64,000 bases of DNA from Pseudolactococcus hodotermopsidis (GCF_011170085.1 NZ_BLLI01000001.1:33570-97569); one strand, 5' to 3'; counted from the stretch's first letter, positions 26,288 to 36,188 are shown. Translations and numbers: made by a program. Notes: generated by a model not told the origin, from the sequence alone.

Positions 26288-27880
26288 ATGAAAAAATTAT
26301 TATCACTATTTGCCGTAATTTTTGTCGTTTTTAGTCTGACTGCACCACTTTTTGCAGTCAAAGCTGATAGTTCTGACGAAGAATTTCGCGTAGGTATGGA
26401 AGCGGGTTATCCGCCATTTAACTGGACGCAAAAAACAGCCGCTAATGGTGCAGTCAAAATTGATGGCAGCAACCAATACGCCAATGGCTACGATGTGCAA
26501 ATTTCTAAGAAAATTGCTGACAAACTTGGCAAGAAACTGGTTATTGTCAAGACAAAATGGGATGGTTTGTTGCCCGCACTAACTTCTGGCAAAATTGATG
26601 CCATTATTGCTGGTATGAGTCCAACAGCTGAGCGTCGCAAGGAAATCGACTTTTCACAGAATTACTATACCAGTCAGCTAGTCGTCGTGGTCAAAAAAGA
26701 CAGCAAATATGCTGATGCAACCAGTCTTGCTAATCTAAGTGGTGCAAAAATCACAGGACAGCAAGGGACTTTCCACTACAATCTGATTTCGCAAATTCCT
26801 GATGTTAAGCAAGAACCTGCTATGGGTGACTTTTCGGCGATGCGAGTAGCACTTGAGGCTGGCACAATTGATGGCTATGTCGGCGAACGCCCCGAAGGAT
26901 TGACGGCTGAGATGAAAAATTCTAAGTTTAAAATGCTGAGTTTTGCGGACGGTAGCGGTTTTGTAACCAATCCTGAGGATACACAAACGGCTGTCGGCAT
27001 GCGCAAGGGCGATAAATCGTTGACTATTGTCAATGAGGTTTTGGCAAGTATCAGCCAAGCTGAACAGATCAGTATCATGGATGAGATGGTCGCACTCCAG
27101 GAACAGCCCGATGAAAAGGTCGGTTTTTGGGGACAAGTGACCAATATCCTTAAAGATAATGGTAGCGATTTTGTACAAGCAGCTGGCATGACGTTGTTTA
27201 TCTCGATTCTTGGCACATTTATCGGGACATTTATCGGGCTTTTGATTGGTGTTTTCCGCACGACTAAAAAATCTGCCAATCGTGTGGCGGCGATAATTCA
27301 AACGATTGTTGGTTGGATTATCAATGTTTATGTTGAAGTTTTCCGTGGCACGCCAATGATTGTACAAGCCATGGTCATCTATTATGGTTCGGCGCAATTC
27401 CTTGGCATTTCTATGGATAAGACCCTTGCAGCGCTGATTATCGTCTCTATTAACACGGGGGCTTATATGAGCGAGATTGTTCGCGGTGGGATTTTCGCCG
27501 TTGACAAGGGACAATTTGAGGCGGCGAGCGCGCTTGGCATGAATCACAGTCAGACCATGGTCAAAATTGTCTTGCCACAGGTTATCCGCAACATTCTCCC
27601 AGCGACTGGTAATGAATTTGTCATCAATATCAAGGATACGTCTGTTTTGAACGTGATTTCGATTACCGAGCTCTTTTTCCAAGGCAATACCGTGGCGCAA
27701 CAGAATTATCAGTATTTCCAAACGTTTACGATTATCGCAACAATTTATTTCATCTTGACCTTTACGATCACAAGGATTTTGCGTTTTGTTGAGAAGAAAC
27801 TTGACTCTGACGACTTTACGACTGGCGCCAATCAGATGCAGCTCAAAGATGCTGCTGACGCATTAGGAGGTGAAAAATGA
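26288..27880 (+). CDS. glnP: Glutamine/amino-acid ABC transporter, fused substrate-binding protein and permease
   Basis: The protein has 530 residues from ATG 26288. A signal peptide or anchor ([20 protein letters not shown]) precedes one type-3 substrate-binding domain at about 34-265 ([16 protein letters not shown]...[22 protein letters not shown]). A HisM-type permease domain follows at about 295-510 with [11 protein letters not shown] and the [21 protein letters not shown] loop that contacts the ATPase. Lactococcal GlnP has two binding domains; this one has one, so specificity (Gln, Glu or other) is uncertain. glnQ overlaps by 4 bases. Confidence 0.88.
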   Translation: MKKLLSLFAVIFVVFSLTAPLFAVKADSSDEEFRVGMEAGYPPFNWTQKTAANGAVKIDGSNQYANGYDVQISKKIADKLGKKLVIVKTKWDGLLPALTSGKIDAIIAGMSPTAERRKEIDFSQNYYTSQLVVVVKKDSKYADATSLANLSGAKITGQQGTFHYNLISQIPDVKQEPAMGDFSAMRVALEAGTIDGYVGERPEGLTAEMKNSKFKMLSFADGSGFVTNPEDTQTAVGMRKGDKSLTIVNEVLASISQAEQISIMDEMVALQEQPDEKVGFWGQVTNILKDNGSDFVQAAGMTLFISILGTFIGTFIGLLIGVFRTTKKSANRVAAIIQTIVGWIINVYVEVFRGTPMIVQAMVIYYGSAQFLGISMDKTLAALIIVSINTGAYMSEIVRGGIFAVDKGQFEAASALGMNHSQTMVKIVLPQVIRNILPATGNEFVINIKDTSVLNVISITELFFQGNTVAQQNYQYFQTFTIIATIYFILTFTITRILRFVEKKLDSDDFTTGANQMQLKDAADALGGEK

Positions 27881-28617
27881 GCGACATCATTCTTGAAATC
27901 AAAAATCTAAAAAAATCTTTTGGGCAAAATGAAGTGCTGAAAAATATTCATATGACAGTCGCTTCTGGCGAGGTCATCTCCATTATCGGCAGTTCTGGGA
28001 GCGGGAAATCAACCCTTTTGCGCTCGATTAACTTGCTTGAGGACCCGACTTCTGGTGAAATTCTCTACAAGGGCGAAAATGTTCTTGAAAAAGGCTACGA
28101 TCTTAACAAATATCGCACGCATTTGGGCATGGTTTTTCAATCTTTTAACCTGTTCAACAATCTTAACGTTTTAGAAAATGTTATTGTAGCGCAGACAACG
28201 GTACTCAAACGCAATCGTGCTGAGGCGCGAGAGATTGCACTGAAAAACCTCAAATCTGTGGGTATGGATAGCTTTGCAAATGCCAAACCCGCCCAATTAT
28301 CTGGCGGTCAAAAGCAACGTGTCGCAATCGCCCGCGCCCTCTCAATGAACCCAGATGTTTTATTGTTTGACGAACCAACTAGCGCCCTTGATCCCGAAAT
28401 GGTCGGCGAAGTCTTGAAAACGATGAAAGAACTGGCTGAAAGTGGCTTAACCATGGTTATCGTCACGCATGAAATGGAATTTGCGCGTGATGTCTCTGAC
28501 CGCGTGATTTTCATGGATAAAGGCGTCGTCGCCGAAAGTGGCTCGCCTGAGGAAATCTTTGTCAATCCTAAAGAAGAGCGAACGAAAGAATTTTTGACAC
28601 GTTTTTTGAAGGAATAG
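27877..28617 (+). CDS. glnQ: Polar amino-acid ABC transporter ATPase
   Basis: The 246-residue ATPase subunit carries Walker [10 protein letters not shown] (about 38-46), Q-loop FQSFNLF, signature [15 protein letters not shown] (about 135-149), Walker [15 protein letters not shown] and the H-loop VTHEM. It drives import through GlnP. The start overlaps the glnP stop by 4 bases. The frameshifted ecsC follows 11 bases later. Confidence 0.93.
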   Translation: MSDIILEIKNLKKSFGQNEVLKNIHMTVASGEVISIIGSSGSGKSTLLRSINLLEDPTSGEILYKGENVLEKGYDLNKYRTHLGMVFQSFNLFNNLNVLENVIVAQTTVLKRNRAEAREIALKNLKSVGMDSFANAKPAQLSGGQKQRVAIARALSMNPDVLLFDEPTSALDPEMVGEVLKTMKELAESGLTMVIVTHEMEFARDVSDRVIFMDKGVVAESGSPEEIFVNPKEERTKEFLTRFLKE

Positions 28618-28628
28618 AAAGGAATATT

Positions 28629-29293
28629 ATGATTAACAAAATGTCACAAACATTGGATTGGGCATATGACAAAACATTGTCAGGTTACCTTGGACAAAAA
28701 AATATTTATGAATTCGTTGAAGATTATCGCTCCAAATATGATAGCGAAACAGCGATTGAAAAGTTAATACAGACGCAAACAAAAAAGCAGCAACATCTGG
28801 TTTTGTGACAGGATTCGGCGGAGTTATAACAATGCCAGTAGCAATCCCAGCAAATATCACAACAGTCATTTTGTTTCAAATGAGAATGATCGCTGCGATT
28901 GCTTTGATACGTGGTTACGATTTGCATGATGACCAAGTTCGTACTTTTGTTTATGCAACATTGGCTGGAACTACTGTTTCAGATTTAGTCAAAAAAACAG
29001 GTATTGTTTTTGGTAACAAATTAGGAGTTTCTTTGGTTAAAAAAATCCCTGGAAAAGTATTAACAAAAATTAATCAAGCTGTTGGTTTTCGTTTAGCGAC
29101 AAAATTTGGTTCTAAAGGATTGATTAATTTAGGAAAAATGGTGCCTGTTATTGGTGCGGGTATTGGTGGTGCGTTTGATACAGCAACAACATTACAAATT
29201 GCTAAATTAGCTAAAAAATCTTTTTCTGAGCTTGGACTTAATGTTGGTAACGGTACAATTCTCGCAAAAGATGTCACTGATAGCGTGAAATAA
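28629..29293 (+). pseudogene. EcsC family protein with a frameshift
   Basis: ATG 28629 (SD AAAGGA) encodes MINKMSQTLDWAYDKTLSGY and about 40 more residues before going out of frame. The -1 shift is at the A-run 28759-28762 (GAAAAGTT); adding one A gives IEKVNTDANKKAATSGFVTG and joins the 162-residue downstream frame. That frame has the EcsC features GFGGVITMPVAIPANITTVI and GKMVPVIGAGIGGAFD. The role of EcsC proteins is poorly known. It may be a true mutation, a phase-variable run or an assembly error. A shorter product from GTG 28805 is conceivable. Confidence 0.75.
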
Positions 29294-29307
29294 TTTCGTA
29301 AACAAAA

Positions 29308-29447
29308 AGAGGCTGGAACAAAAGTCTCAAAAATAGAAAGACCGCATGAAACTCGTTTTTGAAAACGTTGATTTCATGCGGTTCTTCTAGTTTATAATTA
29401 GCTAAATTATGCTAATTTTCGACTTTTATCCCAGCCTCTTTCCTTTC
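29308..29447. terminator. Long nested inverted repeat between convergent genes (bidirectional terminator)
   Basis: AAAGAGGCTGGAACAAAAGT faces an inverse copy ending CCCAGCCTCTTT over about 21 bp. Inside, CCGCATGAAA and TTTCATGCGG form a second hairpin. It lies between ecsC and fucO. AGAGGCTGGGACAAAAGTC-type sequences recur in Firmicute intergenic regions. Confidence 0.65.
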
Positions 29448-29456
29448 TCAAAAAAC

Positions 29457-30608
29457 TTACAGTAAACTTCTATATAACTCTGCAATTTCCTCAACCGTTG
29501 CATCACGTGGATTACCTGGGGTACAAACGTCTTTGAAAGCATCTTTGGCAATGTCTGCAATGTCTTTAGCTTTTACGCCCAATTCTGAAATCGTGCGTGG
29601 AATGCCAACGTCTTCGCCGAGTTTATCAACGGTGTTACAAGCTATATCTCTGATTTCTTCAATTGATATGCCGTCAACAGCCACACCCATTGCTTTAGCA
29701 ATATCACGATATTTTTCACCTGAAAATGCTTTGTTAAAGCGCATCACGGTTGGCAATAATGAGGCGCATGCGACACCGTGCGGAATGTTGTACCAAGCCG
29801 AAAGTGGGTGCGCCATACCATGAACTAGCCCCAGACCAACATTTGAAAAGCCCATACCTGCGATATATTGACCAAGCGCCATGTCCTCGCGGGCTTTTTG
29901 ATCCTCGTCCAAAACAGAGGCACGCAAGGCGTTTCCGATAATTTCAATCGCTTTGATATGAAGCATATCTGTCATTTCCCAAGCACCCTTGGTAATATAG
30001 CCCTCAATCGCATGTGTCAGCGCATCCATACCAGTCGCCGCAGCAAGAGATTTCGGCATGCCCATCATCATATCGCTATCAACAAAAGCAACAATCGGAA
30101 TATCGTGCGGATCAACACAAACAAATTTGCGATGATGATTTTCGTCGGTAATAACGTAGTTAATCGTCACTTCAGCAGCTGTCCCAGAAGTCGTCGGCAC
30201 TGCCAAAATCGGCAAACAAGGTCTTCTCGTCTCAGCCACACCTTCAAGGCTGATAACATCTTCAAATTCAGGATTTGTCGTGATAACGCCAATCGCTTTT
30301 GCTGTATCAATCGGCGAACCACCGCCAATAGCGATAATCACATCCGCCTCAGCTGCTTTAACTGCAGCCACACCGTCCTTGACATTTTGAATCGTCGGAT
30401 TGGGCACAACACCGTCAAAAATAGTGTAAGTAATATTTGCCTTGTCAAGCAAAGTCGTAACCTTAGTCGCCACTTCAAATTGAATCAAATCTTTGTCCGT
30501 AATCACGACTGGCTTTTTAAAACCACGCGCTTGTAGCTCCGTCACAATATTTTCGATTGCGCCTTTGCCGAAATACGACGTTTCATTCAAAATCATTCTG
30601 TTTGCCAT
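29457..30608 (-). CDS. fucO: Lactaldehyde reductase
   Basis: The protein has 383 residues from ATG 30608 (MANRMILNETSYFGKGAIEN), closely similar by eye to E. coli FucO. It is an iron-containing group III alcohol dehydrogenase that reduces L-lactaldehyde to 1,2-propanediol with NADH. Motifs: GGGSPIDTAKAIG for NAD, and VGLGLVHGMAHPLSAWYNIPHG with iron-binding histidines. It handles the lactaldehyde made by RhaD. A perfect cre and a RhaR-type site precede it, so it is probably its own transcription unit in the rhamnose regulon. Confidence 0.92.
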   Translation of the reverse strand: MANRMILNETSYFGKGAIENIVTELQARGFKKPVVITDKDLIQFEVATKVTTLLDKANITYTIFDGVVPNPTIQNVKDGVAAVKAAEADVIIAIGGGSPIDTAKAIGVITTNPEFEDVISLEGVAETRRPCLPILAVPTTSGTAAEVTINYVITDENHHRKFVCVDPHDIPIVAFVDSDMMMGMPKSLAAATGMDALTHAIEGYITKGAWEMTDMLHIKAIEIIGNALRASVLDEDQKAREDMALGQYIAGMGFSNVGLGLVHGMAHPLSAWYNIPHGVACASLLPTVMRFNKAFSGEKYRDIAKAMGVAVDGISIEEIRDIACNTVDKLGEDVGIPRTISELGVKAKDIADIAKDAFKDVCTPGNPRDATVEEIAELYRSLL

Positions 30609-30663
30609 AATATACCTCAATCTATTATATTTTCAAACTCGGAAATGAGTTTTTATTCTTTAA

Positions 30664-30678
30664 TTGTAATCGTTTTCA
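30664..30678. promoter_or_regulatory. cre site (CcpA) upstream of fucO
   Basis: TTGTAATCGTTTTCA fits the cre consensus WTGNAANCGNWNNCW at every defined position. Confidence 0.7.
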
Positions 30679-30700
30679 CATTCTATTACATTTAACAATT

Positions 30701-30728
30701 TTGGTAAAACATTGCACTATCTTGGTAA
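30701..30728. promoter_or_regulatory. Probable RhaR (AraC-type) operator upstream of fucO
   Basis: Two direct TTGGTAA repeats (30701-30707, 30722-30728) are 21 bp apart, two helical turns. The 17-mer TTGCACTATCTTGGTAA (30712-30728) recurs exactly at 34517-34533 in the rhaB/rhaR promoter region. Confidence 0.7.
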
Positions 30729-30765
30729 ATGAGACAAAAATTGTCCTAGTCACTTTCTACAACTC

Positions 30766-30827
30766 AAAAACAAGCGCTAAATCGTCACTAATCGGTGGAA
30801 AATCAGCACTGGTAGTCCTGCTTGTTT
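30766..30827 (-). terminator. Possible terminator after rhaD
   Basis: On the minus strand ACAAGC...GCTTGT with a long internal region is followed by TTTTTG. The stem is short, so this is weak. Confidence 0.35.
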
Positions 30828-30869
30828 GTCAGGAAAAAGTGTCATCCGAGTCGCTTTTTTAATCACAAC

Positions 30870-31700
30870 TCACACCCGCTCATCAAGATAATCCGCATGC
30901 GGTGTCACGCCAAATGCGTCTGCCAACAACCACAGATTGTCATCAGTAATCGTTTGTTTCACGCCACCTTGAGCGCAGACATAAGTGTAGACTTGCGCTG
31001 CCTTTTCAGCCGTTTCAATCAAACCAAACACTTCATCCATATCACGACCAGCACCATAAATACCATGCTGTGGCCACAAAACTAAGCGCGTTTCTAACAT
31101 TTTCGCAGCAGTCGCCTCGCCGATTTCGTTTGTTCCAGGAACCAACCAAGGAATGATACTCACACCCTCGGGAAAAACGACCAGACATTCCGTACACATT
31201 TGCCACAAAGTCCGTGTCAAGGCTTTTTCTGACAAATCATGTGTAAAACTCATGGCAAGGAGATGTGTCGCATGATTGTGCATGATAATTCGATTGTCAG
31301 GGTCAACTGACAAACGCGCAATATGGCTCATAAAATGCGCTGGTAATTCACTGGTAGGCACGGCATTATCGCTCAAGCCCCACAACAAATCTAGCGTTTT
31401 TCCATTTTCTTGCACACGAACAATGCCAAGATTCGCCTCGGGATCGTCTTTGACATTTTTGAAATATTTGCCACTGCCTGTCACGATAAAATACTTCCCA
31501 GCCAAAATACTGGCGTCAAAAATCATGGGAATTTCACGAATAACGTTTGTTGTGTCTAAAAACGGCTGCACCCATTTCTCATCTAAACGATAAGAAATAT
31601 TGCCACCATTGCGCTCGTCCCAACCCAAACGGTAGAGATTAGCTGTCGTTTTCATCATTTCTTGAACAAATGGTGCTGCTAAAATGTTTACTTTTTTCAC
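30870..31700 (-). CDS. rhaD: Rhamnulose-1-phosphate aldolase
   Basis: This 276-residue zinc-dependent class II aldolase splits L-rhamnulose 1-phosphate to dihydroxyacetone phosphate and L-lactaldehyde. GWDERNGGNISYRL, FIVTGSGKYFKNV and the metal histidines in MHNHATHLLAM are visible. The start is GTG at 31700 with a weak SD. It is third in the rhaB-rhaA-rhaD run. Confidence 0.92.
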   Translation of the reverse strand: MKKVNILAAPFVQEMMKTTANLYRLGWDERNGGNISYRLDEKWVQPFLDTTNVIREIPMIFDASILAGKYFIVTGSGKYFKNVKDDPEANLGIVRVQENGKTLDLLWGLSDNAVPTSELPAHFMSHIARLSVDPDNRIIMHNHATHLLAMSFTHDLSEKALTRTLWQMCTECLVVFPEGVSIIPWLVPGTNEIGEATAAKMLETRLVLWPQHGIYGAGRDMDEVFGLIETAEKAAQVYTYVCAQGGVKQTITDDNLWLLADAFGVTPHADYLDERV

Positions 31701-31719
31701 TGTTTTTCACACTTTCTTC

Positions 31720-32976
31720 TTATGAACGTTTAGATAGGACTTCTGCCTCGTATTTTTTCACTTCATCAAACCACGCCAGACCAACTGGCACGCCCTGAGA
31801 GTCACAAAAATAGTCCCAGATAGCGCCAAATGGCAGGTCTTTATATTCTTCCGTCAAAACTAAGCGACTGGTAAAATCAAAAGCCAGCTCCAATTGTTTC
31901 AACGCCTCTGTCGGCTCAAGGAGCGCTTTTAGCAAGGCTTTTTGCGCATTACGAACACCGACAACCCAAGCAGCCACACGGTTAATCGTCGCATCAAAGA
32001 AATCAAGCCCAATCGCTGTCCGCGCAAGCAAGCCGCCACGAACAATTTCTTTCATGATTTCTTGCAACTCATCGTCCATGATAATCACGTGATCGCTGTC
32101 CCAACGAACAGGACGGCTAACGTGGAGCATCAACTTATCAGAAAAAAGTGCCAAACTTGAAATCTTGTTTGAAATGACTTCTGTCGGATGATAATGCCCT
32201 GCATCCATGAGAATTGTCTTGTTCCGTGTCAAACCGTAGCCCATGTAAAACTCGTGACTCCCAACCGTATAAGCCTCGCCACCAATGCCAAATACCTTTG
32301 ATTCCATTGTATCAATGACGTAGTCTTCCGAAATTTCTTCAGTAAAGATTTCATCATAAGCAGTCATCAGACGTTTGCGAGGCGCTAAACGGTCAATCGG
32401 ATTATCCTTACTACTATCTGGCACCCAAAAATTATTATAGGCTGGCTGCCCTAATGCCTGACCAAAATATTCAGCAATTTTTCTGGAACGTTTGCCGTGT
32501 TCGATCCAAAAATCGCGAACTTTTTTATCAGGATGTGCCAATGTATAATTATCTTGATACATGGGATGACTGAAAAATGTCGGATTGAAATCTAACCCTA
32601 GCCCCCTCTCTTTTGCCCAAGCCACCCATTTTTCAAAATGTTTGGGTTCAATTTCATTCAAATCAACTGCCTCATCAGTATCTAGGTAAATGGCGTGCAG
32701 ATTGAATTTGTGCTTACCTGGAATCAACGAAAAAGCCTTGTCAGCATCTTGTCGCAACTCCTCAGCTGTGTGTGCAGCACCTGGATAATTGCCAGTCGAC
32801 AAAATACCACCACTTAACTCGCCATCTGGATTCAAAAATCCCTTAACATCATCGCCTTGCCAGCAGTGCATTGAGATTTTCGTCTCTGCTAATGTTTCTA
32901 AGGCTTTGTCAACATCAACGCCAATGCCCTCATAAATGCTTTTTGCTGCTTCAAATCTTTCTTTTACTGTTGTCAT
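31720..32976 (-). CDS. rhaA: L-rhamnose isomerase
   Basis: The 418-residue enzyme interconverts L-rhamnose and L-rhamnulose. It shows the family sequences ISMHCWQGDDVKGF, LGLDFNPTFFSHPM, and metal/substrate regions MDAGHYHPTEVISNKIS and VRWDSDHVI. ATG 32976 has GGAGAGG 5 bases upstream inside the end of rhaB; a start at 32991 would lack an SD. Confidence 0.95.
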   Translation of the reverse strand: MTTVKERFEAAKSIYEGIGVDVDKALETLAETKISMHCWQGDDVKGFLNPDGELSGGILSTGNYPGAAHTAEELRQDADKAFSLIPGKHKFNLHAIYLDTDEAVDLNEIEPKHFEKWVAWAKERGLGLDFNPTFFSHPMYQDNYTLAHPDKKVRDFWIEHGKRSRKIAEYFGQALGQPAYNNFWVPDSSKDNPIDRLAPRKRLMTAYDEIFTEEISEDYVIDTMESKVFGIGGEAYTVGSHEFYMGYGLTRNKTILMDAGHYHPTEVISNKISSLALFSDKLMLHVSRPVRWDSDHVIIMDDELQEIMKEIVRGGLLARTAIGLDFFDATINRVAAWVVGVRNAQKALLKALLEPTEALKQLELAFDFTSRLVLTEEYKDLPFGAIWDYFCDSQGVPVGLAWFDEVKKYEAEVLSKRS

Positions 32977-34430
32977 TTGTTTCCTCTCCATTTGACATAA
33001 TTTTCAAAAATTGCTTGATTCATTATTTGTGGTTCATAAGTCCTTATCTCAAAGGAATTTTTCACTGCTGCACGAGCTTGTGGTAAATTGTCAAATGCTT
33101 TCATAGCAAGCATTTGCATGATAATATTACCAATTGCCGTTGCCTCACTAGGTCCTGCTTCAACCTTGATACCTGTCAAATTTGCCGTCAATTGATTGAG
33201 CAGATGATTATTTGCACCACCACCAACAATGTGCAAACAAGTCATCTGATAACCAAGTAATTTTTCAAGCGCCGCCAATTCAAAAGCATAACACAGAGCC
33301 AGATTATCATAAATCACGCGCGCAATTCCTCCTGCCGAAACTGGACTGTTTTGCGTCTTTTCAATGCAATAGTCCTTAATCGTCTCAATCATATTCAACG
33401 GATTAAGAAAACGTTCGTCATTTACATCAATAAAACTCTTAAAAGGCGTGTGCGAGCTTGCAAGTTCAACCAACTTACCATAGCTGTGAATGTAGCCCTG
33501 ATTGCGCGCAACCTCCTGAATCAGCCACATCCCCATAATATTTTTGAGAAAGCGCGTTGTGCCATAAGCGCCCCACTCGTTGGTATAGTTAGCACAAAAA
33601 GCATTCTGCGACACATTAAAATGATGTGTTTCAACACCGAGCAAGGACCAAGTTCCGCTACTGATATAAGCCTCATGCTTATTTTTTAAAGGTGTACCAA
33701 GCACCGCAGAAGCCGTGTCATGACTAGCAACCGTGATAAATGTTGCCTCTGGCAAATCATAATCGCTGAACTTGTCCGTCTGCAAAGCACCTAAAATATG
33801 TCCCGAATCAACCAACGACGCAAATAAATCTTCAGTTATATTCAGAATTTTCAGAATTTTTTTATCCCAAGTTTTGGTCGTCACATTTAACATTGCCATG
33901 GTAGAAGCATTTGTTTTCTCACAAACCATTTGTCCCGTAAAAACATAACCCAAATAATCTGGAATCAACAATAATTTATCTGCTTGTTGCAATTTTTCAC
34001 GATTTTCCACAAAAAGCTGAAAAACCGTGTTAAATGCCAAGATTTGAACACCTGTTTTTTGATATAAAAACTCAAGTGGCATTTCTTTGGCAAATTTCGG
34101 TAACACCCCTTCAGTTCGGTCGTCCCGATAGGCAACTGGCTCTGAAATCAAGTCGCCATTTTTATCTATCAAGCAATAATCAACCGCCCAAGTATCAATA
34201 CCAACCGTACAAATTTCAATGCCACTCTGTTTAGCTTTTTGTAAACCAAGCAGAATTTCTTGGACAAGATGGCCAATATCCCAACAAGCCAAGTCATTTT
34301 TCAAGCGAAAACGATTCTTAAAACGATGAATTTCTTGGAGCGATAATTTGCCACTTTCCCCCAATTCACTCAGCATCAATCGACCACTTGACGCACCAAT
34401 ATCCACCGCTATATATTTATTTTCCAACAT
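32973..34430 (-). CDS. rhaB: Rhamnulokinase
   Basis: The 485-residue FGGY-family kinase phosphorylates L-rhamnulose. It has IAVDIGASSGRLMLSEL (phosphate-1 loop), GIDTWAVDYCLID with the catalytic aspartate, AYISSGTWSLLGVE and LHIVGGGANNHLLNQLTA (adenosine-binding). It is the first gene of the rhaB-rhaA-rhaD operon, with AAAGGA just before ATG. The divergent rhaR promoter region carries a cre and an AraC-type site. Confidence 0.94.
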   Translation of the reverse strand: MLENKYIAVDIGASSGRLMLSELGESGKLSLQEIHRFKNRFRLKNDLACWDIGHLVQEILLGLQKAKQSGIEICTVGIDTWAVDYCLIDKNGDLISEPVAYRDDRTEGVLPKFAKEMPLEFLYQKTGVQILAFNTVFQLFVENREKLQQADKLLLIPDYLGYVFTGQMVCEKTNASTMAMLNVTTKTWDKKILKILNITEDLFASLVDSGHILGALQTDKFSDYDLPEATFITVASHDTASAVLGTPLKNKHEAYISSGTWSLLGVETHHFNVSQNAFCANYTNEWGAYGTTRFLKNIMGMWLIQEVARNQGYIHSYGKLVELASSHTPFKSFIDVNDERFLNPLNMIETIKDYCIEKTQNSPVSAGGIARVIYDNLALCYAFELAALEKLLGYQMTCLHIVGGGANNHLLNQLTANLTGIKVEAGPSEATAIGNIIMQMLAMKAFDNLPQARAAVKNSFEIRTYEPQIMNQAIFENYVKWRGNK

Positions 34431-34467
34431 TTTCCTTTCTCAACGCTATATTTGTCAACATAAATTA

Positions 34468-34482
34468 ATGATAACGCTTTCT
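34468..34482. promoter_or_regulatory. cre-like site in the rhaB/rhaR intergenic region
   Basis: ATGATAACGCTTTCT matches the cre consensus with one mismatch. It lies 38 bases upstream of rhaB. Confidence 0.6.
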
Positions 34483-34511
34483 TTATCCTTTTTCTTTAAA
34501 CAATATTGTGG

Positions 34512-34533
34512 TATAATTGCACTATCTTGGTAA
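34512..34533 (+). promoter_or_regulatory. rhaR -10 and overlapping RhaR-type operator
   Basis: TATAAT (34512-34517) is immediately followed by TTGCACTATCTTGGTAA (34517-34533), identical to the site before fucO. The operator covers the expected start point of rhaR, so autoregulation is likely. Confidence 0.65.
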
Positions 34534-34565
34534 TTTATTTTTCCAAGCTGGAAAGAGGTGCTAAC

Positions 34566-35435
34566 ATGCCTTATTGGGAGAAAGCCAATCATTCGTGGAC
34601 AAAAGATTCCACGCGTTATATTCTGACGCCTTCGCAAAAAACGAGAGATTTATTTTATTATATTCAAGAAATTGGTCATTTTAAGGCTGAACAGCCCTAT
34701 TATACGGAGCGTGAAAATTTGCCGTCTTTTCTGATGAAATTTACACTATCTGGACAGGGATTACTGCGTTATCATGGCAAGGACTATGTTCTAAGGGCTG
34801 GCGACGTTTTTTTCATTGATTGCGACCATTATCAGCATTATCAAACAATAAGTGACTGTCCTTGGGAAATGGTCTGGGTGCATTTTTCGGGTAGTAAGAC
34901 GGCACGACTGTTTCAAGAATATTTTAGAGACAAGTCGCCTGTTTTTCACACCAAGTCAGCACCTCATGATAATACGATTAACCTCATTTTAGAACGTTTA
35001 CTTAATTTGCAGACAGCACCAAATGCTAAAACAGATTATCAAAATTCGATTTTGTTGCACGAATTGCTCAATGAACTGATTTTACAAAAATATCAACTTG
35101 ATTTCACAGATGAAGAGATTCCGCCGTATGTGATTGATTTGAAAAATTATTTGGATGAACATTTTAAGTCAACGTTGACTTTAGAAACGCTGTCTCATCA
35201 CTTTCATCTCAATAAATATCAGCTCAACAAGGAATTTTCCAAATATATTGGCGCACCACCGATTGATTATCTGATAAGTAAAAAAATGTCTCACGCAAAA
35301 GATTTACTGCGTTATTCAAAAAAATCGATTAAAGAAATTGCCATTGATATTGGCATTGAAAATGCTGCTTATTTCAGCCGTTTGTTCAAGAAGAAAACTG
35401 GCTTAACAGCAAGTGATTATCGGAAAATCGGTTAA
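34566..35435 (+). CDS. AraC family regulator of rhamnose genes
   Basis: The protein has 289 residues from ATG 34566, with AGAGGTG upstream; a longer frame from 34506 lacks an SD. The N-terminal cupin sensor domain (LRYHGKDYVLRAGDVFFIDCDHYQHY) and two C-terminal AraC helix-turn-helix units (ETLSHHFHLNKYQLNKEFSKYIG; IKEIAIDIGIENAAYFSRLFKKKTG) are clear. Its divergence from rhaBAD and the shared operators argue that it activates the rhamnose genes in response to L-rhamnose. Confidence 0.88.
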   Translation: MPYWEKANHSWTKDSTRYILTPSQKTRDLFYYIQEIGHFKAEQPYYTERENLPSFLMKFTLSGQGLLRYHGKDYVLRAGDVFFIDCDHYQHYQTISDCPWEMVWVHFSGSKTARLFQEYFRDKSPVFHTKSAPHDNTINLILERLLNLQTAPNAKTDYQNSILLHELLNELILQKYQLDFTDEEIPPYVIDLKNYLDEHFKSTLTLETLSHHFHLNKYQLNKEFSKYIGAPPIDYLISKKMSHAKDLLRYSKKSIKEIAIDIGIENAAYFSRLFKKKTGLTASDYRKIG

Positions 35436-35476
35436 AAAACCATGTTGAACACTACCGCTCAGCATGGTTTTTTTTA
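35436..35476. terminator. Bidirectional terminator between the AraC gene and the DUF624 gene
   Basis: AAAAACCATG and CATGGTTTTT form a stem with A- and T-runs on both flanks, between convergent genes. Confidence 0.85.
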
Positions 35477-36169
35477 TTTATTTTTAATCTTCTCAATAAA
35501 CGTCTGATTGATAAACAAGACAAATGCCACATAGGCGCTCGGTAAAAAGAGCAAGGTGAAAAATGGCTTCCACTCAAAACTCGTCCAAACTAGCGCTAAT
35601 AAGGCAAGACTGGCTAGAAATAAAGGAAAATGTTTCACAGAATAGTAAAAATACCATTTAAGTTTTGCTTTAAAAGTCGCAACATTCAAACCATTTGCCG
35701 CTAAAACTTGTTCAGCCATGGCGATGAAGAAGGTCAGAATTCCCAAAATAAGCACTGGAATAGTCATTGTCAAAGCGAAATGACTTTTGACAAAGATAAA
35801 ATCAACAATCAACACGCTAGCCATAGCTGACAAACTTGCCCGCCAAGCCAATTTTTTGAGTGATAAATTTTCTTTTAGCACCGCAAAAAGTTTTGGCAAA
35901 AAGCCAGTTTCTTGCTTGTAAAAAAATTTCTGCACCATTTGAAATACGACCGCAACAAGACTTTGGAGGTAAATACTGCCGACAAGTAATAAACCTAGAA
36001 GTCCTAGCACATTTTGTCCGATAAGAACATAGGCGACGGCTATCGGTATCAATAAGCCAACAAAAATCAGATTTATCAGCAAAATAGTATAGACACCCAG
36101 AAAAATTTTATAGAAAATCTTATCTTGAATCTCAACTTTCCGCTTTGTTTTCACATTTTCAATTGCCAT
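35474..36169 (-). CDS. YesL-like DUF624 membrane protein
   Basis: The 231-residue protein has about five hydrophobic helices (e.g. FLGVYTILLINLIFVGLLIP). DUF624/YesL proteins accompany oligosaccharide ABC importers in Firmicute pectin and xylan loci, as in the Bacillus yes genes; their function is unknown. It lies directly downstream of the GH4 gene on the same strand (20 bp gap), so they are probably one operon. Confidence 0.8.
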   Translation of the reverse strand: MAIENVKTKRKVEIQDKIFYKIFLGVYTILLINLIFVGLLIPIAVAYVLIGQNVLGLLGLLLVGSIYLQSLVAVVFQMVQKFFYKQETGFLPKLFAVLKENLSLKKLAWRASLSAMASVLIVDFIFVKSHFALTMTIPVLILGILTFFIAMAEQVLAANGLNVATFKAKLKWYFYYSVKHFPLFLASLALLALVWTSFEWKPFFTLLFLPSAYVAFVLFINQTFIEKIKNK

Positions 36170-36188
36170 TTAACACTGCTCCTAGCGT

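Noticed and set aside
26735..27721. 328-codon minus-strand frame opposite glnP
   Set aside because: It is antisense to an intact ABC transporter gene with all motifs; composition is that of a shadow.
29868..30536. 222-codon plus-strand frame opposite fucO
   Set aside because: It is antisense to a well conserved dehydrogenase, with no SD or recognisable domain.
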